64,000 nucleotides of DNA from Angelakisella sp. (GCA_020024555.1 JAHHTQ010000004.1:37052-101051), one strand, 5' to 3'. Shown: positions 52,227-61,730, counted from the first letter of the stretch. The notes: generated from the letters alone by a model not told the origin. Numbers and translations: made by a program.

Positions 52227-53704
52227 TTGAAATTAAAAATGTAAGCTTTTCTTATGAAGGGTACGAGCAACAACCGGCGCTTACCAATATCAATCTACAA
52301 ATAGCAGATGGCGAATTTGTGGTATTGGCAGGGGTGTCAGGTTGCGGGAAAAGCACAATTACCAGACTGTTAAACGGTTTGATACCTGACTGCTTCCACG
52401 GAAATTTAATGGGTTCGGTTTCAGTAAACGGAAAAAATCCTCAGGAAGAAAAAGCAATCGGTATGTCTCGTATCGTGGGTAGTGTTTTTCAGAATCCCAA
52501 AAGCCAGTTTTTCAACATCAACAGTCGCAACGAATTGGCATTTCCTTTGGAAAATAGGGGTGTGCCTCGGGAGAAAATTCTTCAAAAAACAGAAGATATC
52601 GGAGAAAAACTTCATATGAAACAACTGATTGGAAGGAATATGTTTCATCTCAGTGGCGGTGAAAAACAAAAAATTGCCTTTGCCAGTGTTTCCATAGCGG
52701 AAAGTGACGTTTTGGTTCTTGATGAACCATCATCAAATCTTGATATGGAAGCAATTAGAGATCTTCGACAGATTTTAGAAATTTGGAAACAAGAAAGAAA
52801 AACCATTGTTATTTCTGAACATCGCTTTTTCTTTTTGAAAAATTTAGCAGATACATTGATTCTGATGAAAAACGGAGAAATAAAGAGTATTTGGAAAGGC
52901 GAGGCGCTTAAAAATCTGACTTCGGAAACTATGCATCGTGAAGGACTGAGATGTTTTGAGTTTTCCGAATATCTGAACATACAAAAAAGTCCAACCTTGG
53001 AAACAAGGAATCTTTACATACAGTACCTTCATTTCTCTTATCCAAATTCGGACAAAGGAATCCATATACAAGAACTGTCTTTTGAATATGGAAAGGTGAT
53101 TGCTGTCATAGGGCATAACGGAGCGGGAAAATCTACATTTCTCCGATGTCTTTCCGGCTTGCAAAAGCATACCGAAGCCAAATTAACACTTTCAGGCAAA
53201 CCTATACCCATCAATAAAATGCTTGCCCACACCGCTATGGTGATGCAAGATGTGAATCATCAACTATTTTGTGATACCGTGGAAAATGAACTGCTTTTCG
53301 AACTAAAACAAAGAAAAATTCCTATGCAACAGCGAAAAGAAGAAGTAAACCGTTGGCTCAATGAAATTCAGATGGAATATTTAAAAGACCAACATCCCAT
53401 ATCGGTTTCCGGTGGTCAGAAACAGCGTCTTGCCATTGCAACTGTCGCATTGGCTGACAAAGATATAATTCTTTTTGATGAACCGACCAGCGGTCTGGAC
53501 TATGCGCATATGAAACAGGTTGCCAAATTAACCAGAAAACTTGCAGAACAGGGAAAAATCATTTTTATTGTGTCCCATGACCTTGATTTGTTACTCAGCT
53601 CATCTGATGAAGTCCTTTTAATAGAAAACAGTTGTGCGCAAAATCGATATTATCTTAATGAAGAAACTCAAAATGACTTAATAAACTGGTTTCACTCTTT
53701 GTAA
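52223..53704 (+). CDS. Double ECF-type ATP-binding protein (two ATPase domains)
   Basis: 493 residues with two fused ATPases. Domain 1: Walker A GVSGCGKST, signature LSGGEKQKIAFA, VLVLDEPSSNLD. Domain 2 (from about 260): GHNGAGKST, VSGGQKQRLAIA and IILFDEPTSGLD. It energises the MptD/EcfT pair in the same operon. It overlaps the preceding gene by 4 bp (ATGA). Confidence 0.92.
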   Translation: MIEIKNVSFSYEGYEQQPALTNINLQIADGEFVVLAGVSGCGKSTITRLLNGLIPDCFHGNLMGSVSVNGKNPQEEKAIGMSRIVGSVFQNPKSQFFNINSRNELAFPLENRGVPREKILQKTEDIGEKLHMKQLIGRNMFHLSGGEKQKIAFASVSIAESDVLVLDEPSSNLDMEAIRDLRQILEIWKQERKTIVISEHRFFFLKNLADTLILMKNGEIKSIWKGEALKNLTSETMHREGLRCFEFSEYLNIQKSPTLETRNLYIQYLHFSYPNSDKGIHIQELSFEYGKVIAVIGHNGAGKSTFLRCLSGLQKHTEAKLTLSGKPIPINKMLAHTAMVMQDVNHQLFCDTVENELLFELKQRKIPMQQRKEEVNRWLNEIQMEYLKDQHPISVSGGQKQRLAIATVALADKDIILFDEPTSGLDYAHMKQVAKLTRKLAEQGKIIFIVSHDLDLLLSSSDEVLLIENSCAQNRYYLNEETQNDLINWFHSL

Positions 53705-54183
53705 CAATCGGTAAATTCCTTTAAAAATACCCTTTACTCCACTGATTAATCTTTGCGTATATATCAACTATTATATTTATGTTCTTTATGCTACTTCTTA
53801 ATATGCTTTAATAGTGAAATTCCGTAGCTTTGCCCATTATCTAATCACGGAATTATCATACACCCATAAAGTACAGAGAACTGTTCTCTTAATATTTCTC
53901 CAATTTAGTGTTGACAATCCAATTATTATCAGTCATAGTGATTGGCTACTTGTGTAAAAATTTTGTGTAGTAACTTTATTTTAATATTTGCCTTTTACTA
54001 TGGCTATTTTTTGTCTTAAATTTTATTTTACTAATTACCTTTATTTTAATATAAACAGTAAGCATAAAAAATATTTATATAAAATAATAATATACATATT
54101 GCTTTTTTCAGCTTTTATGATAAAATACTATATATACAGAGATTTTTCTTTGTATATATATAATTTTATGGAGGTAAATGAAT
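53705..54183. other. Intergenic region after the transporter operon
   Basis: No gene seen before the ferredoxin. It includes an inverted repeat near 53818-53855 (AATTCCGT/ACGGAATT) that may be a weak terminator or decayed end of the acquired segment. Confidence 0.5.
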
Positions 54184-54354
54184 ATGGCATACGTTATAGG
54201 TAATGATTGCATTAGCTGTGGTACATGTGAAGGTGGTTGTCCGGTAAACGCTATTTCAGCTGGTGACGACAAATACGTTATCGATGCTGATACTTGCATT
54301 AGCTGTGGTGCTTGTGCGGCTTCTTGCCCTGTTTCTGCTATAAGCGAAGGCTAA
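54184..54354 (+). CDS. 2[4Fe-4S] ferredoxin
   Basis: 56 residues, the size of classical clostridial ferredoxin. Two CxxCxxCxxxCP motifs: CISCGTCEGGCP at about 9-20 and CISCGACAASCP at about 38-49. The ATG follows GGAGG by 9 nt. It is a single gene with a terminator behind it. It could carry electrons for many reductases, and it would be the iron-rich alternative to the flavodoxin at 28.5 kb. Confidence 0.97.
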   Translation: MAYVIGNDCISCGTCEGGCPVNAISAGDDKYVIDADTCISCGACAASCPVSAISEG

Positions 54355-54392
54355 TTTTTAGCTTAAACTAAAATATTAATACAGTAAACATA

Positions 54393-54439
54393 AAAAAACA
54401 TTCTATTATTTGCACTTTGCATTTAATAGAATGTTTTTT
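54393..54439. terminator. Bidirectional terminator after ferredoxin
   Basis: AAAAAACATTCTATT pairs with AATAGAATGTTTTTT around a 17-nt loop, with A and T runs on both sides. Confidence 0.85.
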
Positions 54440-54458
54440 ATATTACTCAAAAACTACT

Positions 54459-54932
54459 TTACATTTTCTTGTTACTGTTTTCAGTTACATATTTATTTGC
54501 ATTGTTTATTGCAATTATAATATTCTCTGCATTATCCAATGAATTTATCAGTTCTAACTGTTTATCGTTATAAATATCACCTTTTGAAAGCAATTTCATC
54601 ACTTCATAGTGAGCAGTATCATTATTGGATTTATATCTATTCGCCAAATAGTTTGCTGTATCAAAAAACTCTGCGCCTATATAACCGTGTAATGCGGAAT
54701 TTATTATATTGTCAAATTCTGTATTGCTTGGTAAAGAAGAATTTGACGATATAACCGGCAAGTCGCTATCTTTTTTTACAGTCGGATTATTTTTAAAGAA
54801 AAAAGTAAGCGCACATATCAACCCAACAAATACTATCAGCGGTATGCGTCTCGTTTTTTGTTGAGGTCTTGGTGGTAATTTATGTCGCTTTATTCTGTCC
54901 TTTACCTGAATATTATTTGTATAGTTTACCAT
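54459..54932 (-). CDS. Single-pass membrane protein of unknown function
   Basis: 157 residues: a basic N-terminal stretch (RIKRHKLPPRPQQKTRR), one membrane helix at about 32-46, then an extracytoplasmic helical domain ending in a basic KKM. The ATG follows AAAGG and lies 20 bp inside the end of nagA, so it is coupled to nagA. I do not recognise the family. Confidence 0.7.
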   Translation of the reverse strand: MVNYTNNIQVKDRIKRHKLPPRPQQKTRRIPLIVFVGLICALTFFFKNNPTVKKDSDLPVISSNSSLPSNTEFDNIINSALHGYIGAEFFDTANYLANRYKSNNDTAHYEVMKLLSKGDIYNDKQLELINSLDNAENIIIAINNANKYVTENSNKKM

Positions 54933-56037
54933 CAATAATAACCTTTCGTACTTCCAGTGTATCTTTATCAAGTAAAACGATATCAGCCAGTAAGCCTTCT
55001 TCTATTTTACCTATCTTATCTTCCATTCTTATTGCTCTTGCGGGAGTTTCCGTTGCTGCCTTTACTGCTTGCTCTATCGGCACACCGAATTTTACAACAT
55101 TACACATACCTTTATATGCTGTTATTGTAGAGCCCGCAATAGTACCATTTGCAAGGGTAGCTTTTCCGTCTTTTACGAAAACTTCCATTCCACCAAGTTC
55201 ATATTGACCGTCTTCCATACCCGCAGCGCTCATTGAATCGGAGACAAGACACACTCTATCGGGCATTATTTTAAATACAGTACGTATAACCGCAGGATGA
55301 ATATGTACTCCATCACAAATTAATTCTGTCGTAACATCAGTATCAAAAGCCGCGCCCACCATACCCGGTTTGCGGTGTGTCATTGGCGACATAGCATTAA
55401 ACAGATGTGTCATATTGCTTGCGCCTGCCTCTATTGCCTCCACTGCCTCCTCATAGGTTGCGGGAGAATGCGCCAAAGAAACAGTTGTTTCATCTTTTAC
55501 CTCTTTTATAAAATCAATAGCGCCTTCGCTACAAGGGGACAAATCAACTATCTTTATATTGTTGCCGCTTACTTCTTGCAATTTACGATAGTGTTCAAGT
55601 GTCGGTAAAACAATGTATTGAGTATTATGACAGCCTCTGTATTCTGTTGAAATATACGGGCCTTCCATATTTATACCCACAACTTTTGCGCCATTTGGCT
55701 TTTCTTTTATTAACTCACCTATTTTTGTGTAACTTTCAACCAAACTTTCAATTGGCAAAGTCATACCTGTTGCAACTACGCTTGTTTCACCGTTATCTGC
55801 ATAGTATTCGCACATTTTTTTCATTTCATCTTTACCGGCAGTCGAAAAGTCGTATCCCTTGCACGCATGTGTATGAATATCTATTATACCCGGTATAACA
55901 AGCATATCCGTACAATCAATAACTTCATCATTTTCATTGATTTCTTCTGCAACTTTTTCAATTTTTTCCCCGCAGGTCTTTACTGTTAATTTTCGGAACT
56001 CACCTTTATAAAATACCTTACCATTTTTTAAAATCAT
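54913..56037 (-). CDS. nagA: NagA, N-acetylglucosamine-6-phosphate deacetylase
   Basis: 374 residues. Cytoplasmic metal-dependent hydrolase used in peptidoglycan/GlcNAc recycling. Metal and active-site blocks are in order: IDIHTHACKGYD, the MEGPYIS glutamate, LAHSPATY, MTHLFNAMSPM and the LVSDSMSAAG aspartate. NagB is not adjacent. The upstream ExbB/D-like genes lie 87 bp away on the same strand. Confidence 0.95.
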   Translation of the reverse strand: MILKNGKVFYKGEFRKLTVKTCGEKIEKVAEEINENDEVIDCTDMLVIPGIIDIHTHACKGYDFSTAGKDEMKKMCEYYADNGETSVVATGMTLPIESLVESYTKIGELIKEKPNGAKVVGINMEGPYISTEYRGCHNTQYIVLPTLEHYRKLQEVSGNNIKIVDLSPCSEGAIDFIKEVKDETTVSLAHSPATYEEAVEAIEAGASNMTHLFNAMSPMTHRKPGMVGAAFDTDVTTELICDGVHIHPAVIRTVFKIMPDRVCLVSDSMSAAGMEDGQYELGGMEVFVKDGKATLANGTIAGSTITAYKGMCNVVKFGVPIEQAVKAATETPARAIRMEDKIGKIEEGLLADIVLLDKDTLEVRKVIIDGKLYK

Positions 56038-56124
56038 TTTTTTATACCCCTTTTCTCATTTAACTAAGAATAAAATTAAATAACTTTACTAATATGGTAA
56101 CACATTAATGAATAAAAATAAAGC

Positions 56125-56517
56125 TTATTTTATGTAATATTCGATATTATTATCTTTTAATATTTCTTCTATTCTATCAAAAGTTGCTTTTAACGCTTTC
56201 TCATCTTTAAGCATAACAGTATATTTCTCACCACTTGTCAATATTGTTTCAATTTCCTCTATTGTTTTAACTTCATCATTTACCTTTATTTCGGTTTCTG
56301 TTACAACAATGGAAAGTTCTGTTTCATTAACCTCCGCACTTTGACTGATTGAGCTTGAATTTGAGTCTGTTGCTGAATTATCCTCGGTCATATTATTTCC
56401 TTTACCCAGTCCTATGCCATCACCGAAGAAATATATTGCTATTGCAGCCAAAACAGCTACGCCTGAAACTACTTTTGCGCCTGTATGTTTCTTTTTCTTT
56501 TCTTCTTTATTTTTCAT
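56125..56517 (-). CDS. Membrane-anchored protein following the ExbB/ExbD-like pair
   Basis: 130 residues. A lysine-rich start (KNKEEKKKKHTG), a membrane helix at about 16-35, a Ser/Asn/Glu linker and a compact C-terminal domain (about 68-130) that resembles the small ExbD/TolR periplasmic fold in size and pattern (LSIVVTETEIKVNDEV). 38 bp after the ExbD-like gene, so it is likely a third component of that unit. No family recognised with certainty. Confidence 0.6.
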   Translation of the reverse strand: MKNKEEKKKKHTGAKVVSGVAVLAAIAIYFFGDGIGLGKGNNMTEDNSATDSNSSSISQSAEVNETELSIVVTETEIKVNDEVKTIEEIETILTSGEKYTVMLKDEKALKATFDRIEEILKDNNIEYYIK

Positions 56518-56555
56518 ATTATTTTCGCACTATATTAAAATAATGCCCTCCTTTT

Positions 56556-57170
56556 TTAATTATTTACAATGCTTGCCTCCGAATACATTAATTTATTACC
56601 CATATTTTTTTGCAAAACATCTATTGCATCGGTAACTATAACATATTCGTACCTATGTAATGTATAAGCATTATATCTTAATGTTATTACAGTAGGAATA
56701 TTACTTACTGTATACTCATTTAAAATATCAACTATTTCATCTGCTTTTTCTTTCTTTATATCATCGAATACTATTTCCACAATCCTGCTTTGATTATTGT
56801 TTTTAATTATTATATTACATTTTTCGTCAACATTCTCACACAATATGTCAATTTTATTTATATATTTATTAAAGACATCATACTGCAAAATTTTTTCCTC
56901 TGTCATCTGTTGCATATCTTTTAAATTATCAACCATACCCTGTAACTCTGCGTTTTGCGATGATAAAATACTGTTCATATTTTCGAGTTCATTCAGTGTT
57001 TCTCTGTTGCTGTCGATGATTTGCTGTTGTGAAGAAACTTGCTCATTTAGTTTACTATTTTCATCAGCTTTTTTTGAAACTTGCGTTCCGGTAGATTGTA
57101 TTACCATAAACAGCAGTATTAATATTACATCTAAAAGTGATGTAAAATCCAGTATAACATTTCTTTTCAT
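56556..57170 (-). CDS. ExbD/TolR/MotB-like protein with coiled coil
   Basis: 204 residues. The N-terminal DFTSLLDVILILLFMVI is an ExbD/TolR-type membrane segment with acidic residues at its start (D8, D14) that could carry protons. A coiled coil follows (about 35-95: SKLNEQVSSQQQ, ENMNSILSSQNAEL) and then a C-terminal domain. It is longer than ExbD. It overlaps the channel gene by one base and should assemble with it as a 5:2-type stator. Confidence 0.72.
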   Translation of the reverse strand: MKRNVILDFTSLLDVILILLFMVIQSTGTQVSKKADENSKLNEQVSSQQQIIDSNRETLNELENMNSILSSQNAELQGMVDNLKDMQQMTEEKILQYDVFNKYINKIDILCENVDEKCNIIIKNNNQSRIVEIVFDDIKKEKADEIVDILNEYTVSNIPTVITLRYNAYTLHRYEYVIVTDAIDVLQKNMGNKLMYSEASIVNN

Positions 57171-57703
57171 TATTCAATATACTCCACATTTTTTTCACTT
57201 ACTGAATTTCTTTCAAGATATGTGGCAATATTCTTTTCATTGTCTTCTATCTGCGCCGACAGATAACCATTAAAGCCTTTGAATATGACAGCAAATACAA
57301 CTCCCCAAAACGTAGATGTCAATGCGCTGAAAAACAGAGCGTTTGTTGTTGAGCCTATCATATTTACCATAGGTAACAAAGAAACAACTGTACCAAGTAT
57401 TCCAAGAAGTGGAAATATTGATGTTACATTTTCAAAAAAGCTATAATATGTTGCAGATTTCCTACGAAGATAAATCATATTCAATTCATTTTCTTTTTGT
57501 TTGACATAGTGTTTTTTTATGTCCTCAAATGATTTTTCGCCACCCGGAACCCAACCCTGAGGATTTAAGAAATTAAACAGTTGCTTTGAATACATTGACG
57601 TTTTTATAAGAAAAAATATGTTAATACCCGCAAGTACAAAAATTATAAAGTCATAACCCAAAAAATTTGATATAAATACTGAAAAAAGCGATGTTTCGTT
57701 CAT
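57170..57703 (-). CDS. MotA/TolQ/ExbB-type proton channel protein
   Basis: 177 residues with three membrane segments at about 15-31, 93-112 and 120-142. The blocks FPLLGILGTVVSLL and FFSALTSTFWGVVFAVIFKG are those of the MotA/TolQ/ExbB family. A cytoplasmic segment lies between helices 1 and 2. In a monoderm cell no TonB or Tol system is expected, so its work (wall remodelling, surface force, defence) is unknown. Confidence 0.82.
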   Translation of the reverse strand: MNETSLFSVFISNFLGYDFIIFVLAGINIFFLIKTSMYSKQLFNFLNPQGWVPGGEKSFEDIKKHYVKQKENELNMIYLRRKSATYYSFFENVTSIFPLLGILGTVVSLLPMVNMIGSTTNALFFSALTSTFWGVVFAVIFKGFNGYLSAQIEDNEKNIATYLERNSVSEKNVEYIE

Positions 57704-57714
57704 ATTTTCCTCCG

Positions 57715-58758
57715 TTATATCATTGTTCCGCCAAATAGCAATATATTGTCATTGTAACCAACAACAGCTTGTCCTGATGTTGGAGCTCTTTGTGGCTCTG
57801 CAAATTCAATCATTAAATCACCGTTTTCCTGTGGTATGATTGTGGCTTTTGCAGGTTTATGCGAATATCTTATCTTTACTTCGGCAGTGAACGGTTCACT
57901 CTGTACCGGTATCGAAACAAAGTTTACACTGTTTATCAATATTCTTTCTTTATACAATAATGATTCGTCACTTACCAGCGTTACTTTATTTGTTTTTGGA
58001 TTGATTTTTGAAACAAAATGAGGCTTACCAAGAGCGATACCAAGTCCTTTTCTTTGACCAATGGTATATTTTGATATATTTTCACTTTCACCCAAAATAT
58101 TGCCTTTTTCATCTATAAAATTACCGTTACCGAGTTTATTTCCCGTATATTGCTCTATAAACTGCATATGTTTTCCATTTGGTATAAAGCAAATATCTTG
58201 ACTGTCAGATTTTCTTGCTACCGCAAGTCCCGCTTCTTCGGCAATATCTCTTATTTGCGGCTTTTCATATTTTGCCAACGGAAAGATTATTCTCTTTAAT
58301 TGCTCCTGTGTCAAATTATACAGAACATAGCTTTGATCTTTCTCTGTAATCTCGGCTTTTTTCAGTTCATACATATCTGTATCTTTGTTATACTCAATCT
58401 TTGCATAGTGACCTGTTGCCACATATTTACAGCCAAGTTTATCGGCTAAATCAAAACATAAACCATATTTTATTTTTCTATTGCAAAAAATACAGGGATT
58501 AGGGGTTTTTCCGCTCATATATTGCTCAATAAAAGGAGAAACAACCATTTCTTTAAATTCATCTTGCCAGTCAATTACGTGATGTTCTATACCAAGTTTG
58601 TCACACACACCTTTTGCATCATTTATTTCTCTATCTGTCTTTTCACTTACCCATAGTTTAAATGTTGCGCCGATAACGTCATAACCCTGTCTTTTTAGGA
58701 GCAGCGCCGCCGCAGAACTATCTACGCCACCACTCATAGCAACCAATACTTTTTCCAT
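57715..58758 (-). CDS. mnmA: MnmA, tRNA-specific 2-thiouridylase
   Basis: 347 residues. Makes s2U34 in tRNA for Lys, Glu and Gln. PP-loop MSGGVDSSAAA at 8-18; the catalytic cysteines lie in NPCIFCNRKIK and SQDICFIP. The gene is 11 bp upstream of the ExbB-like gene on the same strand. Confidence 0.96.
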   Translation of the reverse strand: MEKVLVAMSGGVDSSAAALLLKRQGYDVIGATFKLWVSEKTDREINDAKGVCDKLGIEHHVIDWQDEFKEMVVSPFIEQYMSGKTPNPCIFCNRKIKYGLCFDLADKLGCKYVATGHYAKIEYNKDTDMYELKKAEITEKDQSYVLYNLTQEQLKRIIFPLAKYEKPQIRDIAEEAGLAVARKSDSQDICFIPNGKHMQFIEQYTGNKLGNGNFIDEKGNILGESENISKYTIGQRKGLGIALGKPHFVSKINPKTNKVTLVSDESLLYKERILINSVNFVSIPVQSEPFTAEVKIRYSHKPAKATIIPQENGDLMIEFAEPQRAPTSGQAVVGYNDNILLFGGTMI

Positions 58759-58774
58759 ATTTTATTATTCTCCT

Positions 58775-59269
58775 TTAAACGAAAAGTGATGTGCAAAAGT
58801 ATCCTATACCAAAACTATACGCAGTATACAAGATATTACCCAAAACAGTATATACCACATATCGCTTGTAATCTGTTTTGAGAAAACCCAATATTACGCT
58901 GCTAAATACTCTGACAGCAGGTATAAGTCTTAATAATACTATGCCACCACCACCATATTTTTTTATAATGTTTTTTACTTTTTCATATATTTTATTGAAA
59001 TTTTTATTTTTAGATAATCTGTTGTCAGATAAATCTTCAAGTTTATATCCGAACCAATACATTATAAGCATAACAACATTTGTGGCAACTATTCCGACAA
59101 CAATAGCTGTAAATACATTTAATAAATGAAATTTACACATAGCTCCCATAAGATATATTGTAAACCCTCCCGGATAACCCGGAATACCTATACTATCCAA
59201 AGCAACAAACAAGAATAAAACCAAAAAACCATAGACATTTACAAGTTCCGATATACTGTCTAATGTCAA
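58775..59269 (-). CDS. DedA-family (SNARE-associated/VTT) membrane protein
   Basis: 164 residues. The start FLVLFLFVALDSIGIPGYPGG and the later RLIPAVRVFSSVILG are DedA motifs, the latter with the conserved arginine. DedA proteins include undecaprenyl-phosphate and phospholipid flippases. Its place next to murJ fits a cell-envelope lipid role. It is somewhat shorter than typical members (about 200). Confidence 0.85.
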   Translation of the reverse strand: MTLDSISELVNVYGFLVLFLFVALDSIGIPGYPGGFTIYLMGAMCKFHLLNVFTAIVVGIVATNVVMLIMYWFGYKLEDLSDNRLSKNKNFNKIYEKVKNIIKKYGGGGIVLLRLIPAVRVFSSVILGFLKTDYKRYVVYTVLGNILYTAYSFGIGYFCTSLFV

Positions 59270-59304
59270 AATCAGTCTCCTCCCTTATAAATAAGTGTTA
59301 TTGA

Positions 59305-60834
59305 TTATGCCTTTTTACGCTCCAATTTTTCAGCTACCGCTACGATTACCATTCCCATTTCCTTTGTTTTAAACAGTATATTTAATCCCACATAAAGAAT
59401 TACTGCTACCAAAACACTTATAAAAAATGATAAATATAAAGAACTTGTAGCTGTAAAAAGTACGTTATACAGAGGTTTTACAACTACGCACATAATCATT
59501 GTCGATATAAGCATTTTAATTATACTGTGGCTTAGAGACCTGTATCCCATTCTTCCTATCTTTTTACGCAAACTTATACCCAACATTATTAAAGTAATTA
59601 TACCTGAAACAGATGTGGCAAAAGCCAAACCGCTATGTCCAAAATATTTAACCAAAGATAAATTTAATACCGTATTTATCAAAAGCGCAATTACAGAATT
59701 TATCATCGGAATATTGCTGTCACCAAGAGCATAGAACACATTAATCATTATATCCTTTATGCTGAATGCCAGTATTCCGAAAGAATAGAAAAAGAGTACC
59801 TGCGCTGTGCTTACAACATCGTTCATATCAAAAGCGCCACGCATAAATATAATCTGTATTATTTCTTTTGAAAACAGCATTATTCCCGCTGAGACAGGAA
59901 CAACCAAAAGCGCAACTATGCCAACGCTCTTACAGAATATTGATTTTAGCTTTTTGGTATTTTGTTCAGCTGTAAGTTTCGACATTTGCGGAAAAATGGC
60001 AGTTGTTATTGATATTACAAATACCGAAGTAATAAAACCCAACATTCTGTTACCATACCCAAGCGCCGATATGCTTCCCTCCGGCAAAACAGATGCGATA
60101 CTTCTGTCTATCATCGAATTTAATTGCGTGATTGTCTTACCCAAAAACATAGGAAATATAATAAATGTAAGTCTCTTTATGTTTTTATCAAATTTTAATA
60201 CAGGTTTATATCTGTACCCCTTTTTTAAAGCTACAATCAGCAACATTAAAAATGACATTGCATACCCGACAATCGTTCCATAGCCAAGTATTTTATAGTT
60301 TTCATCATTTGATATAAGAATAGATGCTATTACGCAAAGATTTAAAGGAACACTAACCATTCCAACCGCCAAAAAGCCGTCATTCAGTTGTAAATATCCT
60401 TGCAATACGAAATATACCCCTATAAACAATATTGAAAACATCATTAAATCAGCCAACAATACGGATTTATCGAATAACTCACCTTTAAAACCGACAGCAA
60501 ATATTTTAACTATCTGTTTATCAAATATCAAAAAAACTGCCAGTACTATTGTGGAAAGTACAAATACCAAAGACGTTACATTATTCGTAAAATCTTTTGC
60601 CTTTTTTGGATTTTCATAATTTATTTTTGTATATATGGATATATATCCTGTTAAAATTGCCGAACCTATGCCTGCAAAAATTATAGTTGGTATTGAATAC
60701 GCAAGTACGAAAGCATCACTTGTTGATGATGCGCCATATACATAAGCAAGCGATATTTCACGCGCAAAACCCAAAATTTTTGCAAACATTGTGCTAACCA
60801 TAAGTATTATTGAATATCTAGCTGTTTTATTCAT
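59305..60834 (-). CDS. murJ: MurJ/MviN-type lipid II flippase
   Basis: 509 residues with 14 predicted membrane segments. The start ARYSIILMVSTMFAKILGFARE carries the family's conserved GFARE-type arginine/glutamate, and YGASSTSDAFVLAYSIP follows. It moves lipid II outward for peptidoglycan synthesis. It could be one of several MviN paralogues (for example a polysaccharide flippase), but length and motifs fit MurJ. Confidence 0.88.
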   Translation of the reverse strand: MNKTARYSIILMVSTMFAKILGFAREISLAYVYGASSTSDAFVLAYSIPTIIFAGIGSAILTGYISIYTKINYENPKKAKDFTNNVTSLVFVLSTIVLAVFLIFDKQIVKIFAVGFKGELFDKSVLLADLMMFSILFIGVYFVLQGYLQLNDGFLAVGMVSVPLNLCVIASILISNDENYKILGYGTIVGYAMSFLMLLIVALKKGYRYKPVLKFDKNIKRLTFIIFPMFLGKTITQLNSMIDRSIASVLPEGSISALGYGNRMLGFITSVFVISITTAIFPQMSKLTAEQNTKKLKSIFCKSVGIVALLVVPVSAGIMLFSKEIIQIIFMRGAFDMNDVVSTAQVLFFYSFGILAFSIKDIMINVFYALGDSNIPMINSVIALLINTVLNLSLVKYFGHSGLAFATSVSGIITLIMLGISLRKKIGRMGYRSLSHSIIKMLISTMIMCVVVKPLYNVLFTATSSLYLSFFISVLVAVILYVGLNILFKTKEMGMVIVAVAEKLERKKA

Positions 60835-60889
60835 CTTTCACCATTTTCAGTTTTGTTGTATTTAAACCGAATTCCCCTATTACAATAAA

Positions 60890-61411
60890 TTATTTGATTG
60901 TTCCGAATTTATTGAATGGATATAACGTGAAGTGTACTTTTCCCAATATATCGTCGGCATTGATATATGGATTTTTCCACATACGCGCATCATAAGAATG
61001 ACCACGGTTGTCACCGAAGAACAGATAAGAATCTTCCGGCACGTCAAATTCACCCGGTGTAAATCCTCTGAATTTAACATAAGGCTCATTTAATTTTTCT
61101 CCGTTTATAAATACTTCTCCCTCTTCGTTAACCACAACTTTTTCTTTTGGCAAACCAACAAGGCGTTTTACCATCTTTTCATTTAGTTCTTCTGAATAAA
61201 ATACAACCACATCTCCACGTTCCAACGACTTTTCAGGATTGTGCACACAGGTAGCAAACAAAAAACTGTTTTCCATAATTGTAGGAATCATTGAGCCTGT
61301 TGGAACTCTTACAAAAAAGAATACATATTTAGCAAGCAACAAAACCACTATAACTTCTATTACCAATGGAATTATCCATTCTTTTAATATATTTTTCATT
61401 TTATCATTCAT
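60890..61411 (-). CDS. lepB: Signal peptidase I
   Basis: 173 residues. One N-terminal membrane anchor (about 12-32), catalytic serine in VPTGSMIPTI, lysine in EKMVKRLVGLP, and the FFGDNRGHSYDAR box near the end. Cleaves signal peptides outside the membrane. Overlaps the small membrane protein gene upstream by 8 bp. Confidence 0.95.
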   Translation of the reverse strand: MNDKMKNILKEWIIPLVIEVIVVLLLAKYVFFFVRVPTGSMIPTIMENSFLFATCVHNPEKSLERGDVVVFYSEELNEKMVKRLVGLPKEKVVVNEEGEVFINGEKLNEPYVKFRGFTPGEFDVPEDSYLFFGDNRGHSYDARMWKNPYINADDILGKVHFTLYPFNKFGTIK

Positions 61412-61709
61412 TATTCTGTAATCTCCTATACTGCTTATTCTTTATAGTATTGACAACTTTTATAACTAATTGTATCAGGACATAAATAAAAACTATATTT
61501 AGTAGCAAAGCAAGAGGATTTAAATGCATAGAATTTAACAGACTTGTATTTAGCGGTTTATTGTACATAGTTAAAAATGTTACGGGAAAACCCACACCAA
61601 ATTTAAAACCACCATACGCTCTAAACGGCAATATATATGATAACACAAGCTCGCAGCAAAACGCTATGCACAAAATTTTCCAATTCACCTTTTTCTTAAT
61701 AACGTTCAC
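61404..61709 (-). CDS. Small membrane protein of unknown function upstream of lepB
   Basis: 101 residues with two membrane helices (about 12-28 and 66-88) and a basic C-terminus (KNKQYRRLQNN). It overlaps lepB, so translation is coupled. Family not recognised. Confidence 0.7.
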   Translation of the reverse strand: MNVIKKKVNWKILCIAFCCELVLSYILPFRAYGGFKFGVGFPVTFLTMYNKPLNTSLLNSMHLNPLALLLNIVFIYVLIQLVIKVVNTIKNKQYRRLQNNE

Positions 61710-61730
61710 TTATTTATTCCTCCAATACCT

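Noticed and set aside
53988..54203. Plus-strand open frame of 71 codons
   Set aside because: It overlaps the ribosome site and start of the ferredoxin gene in another frame and resembles AT-rich noise.
56125..57703. Zorya-type defence system (ZorA/ZorB)
   Set aside because: The channel protein lacks the long ZorA tail, the second protein has no clear peptidoglycan-binding OmpA-like domain, and no ZorC, ZorD or ZorE is nearby.
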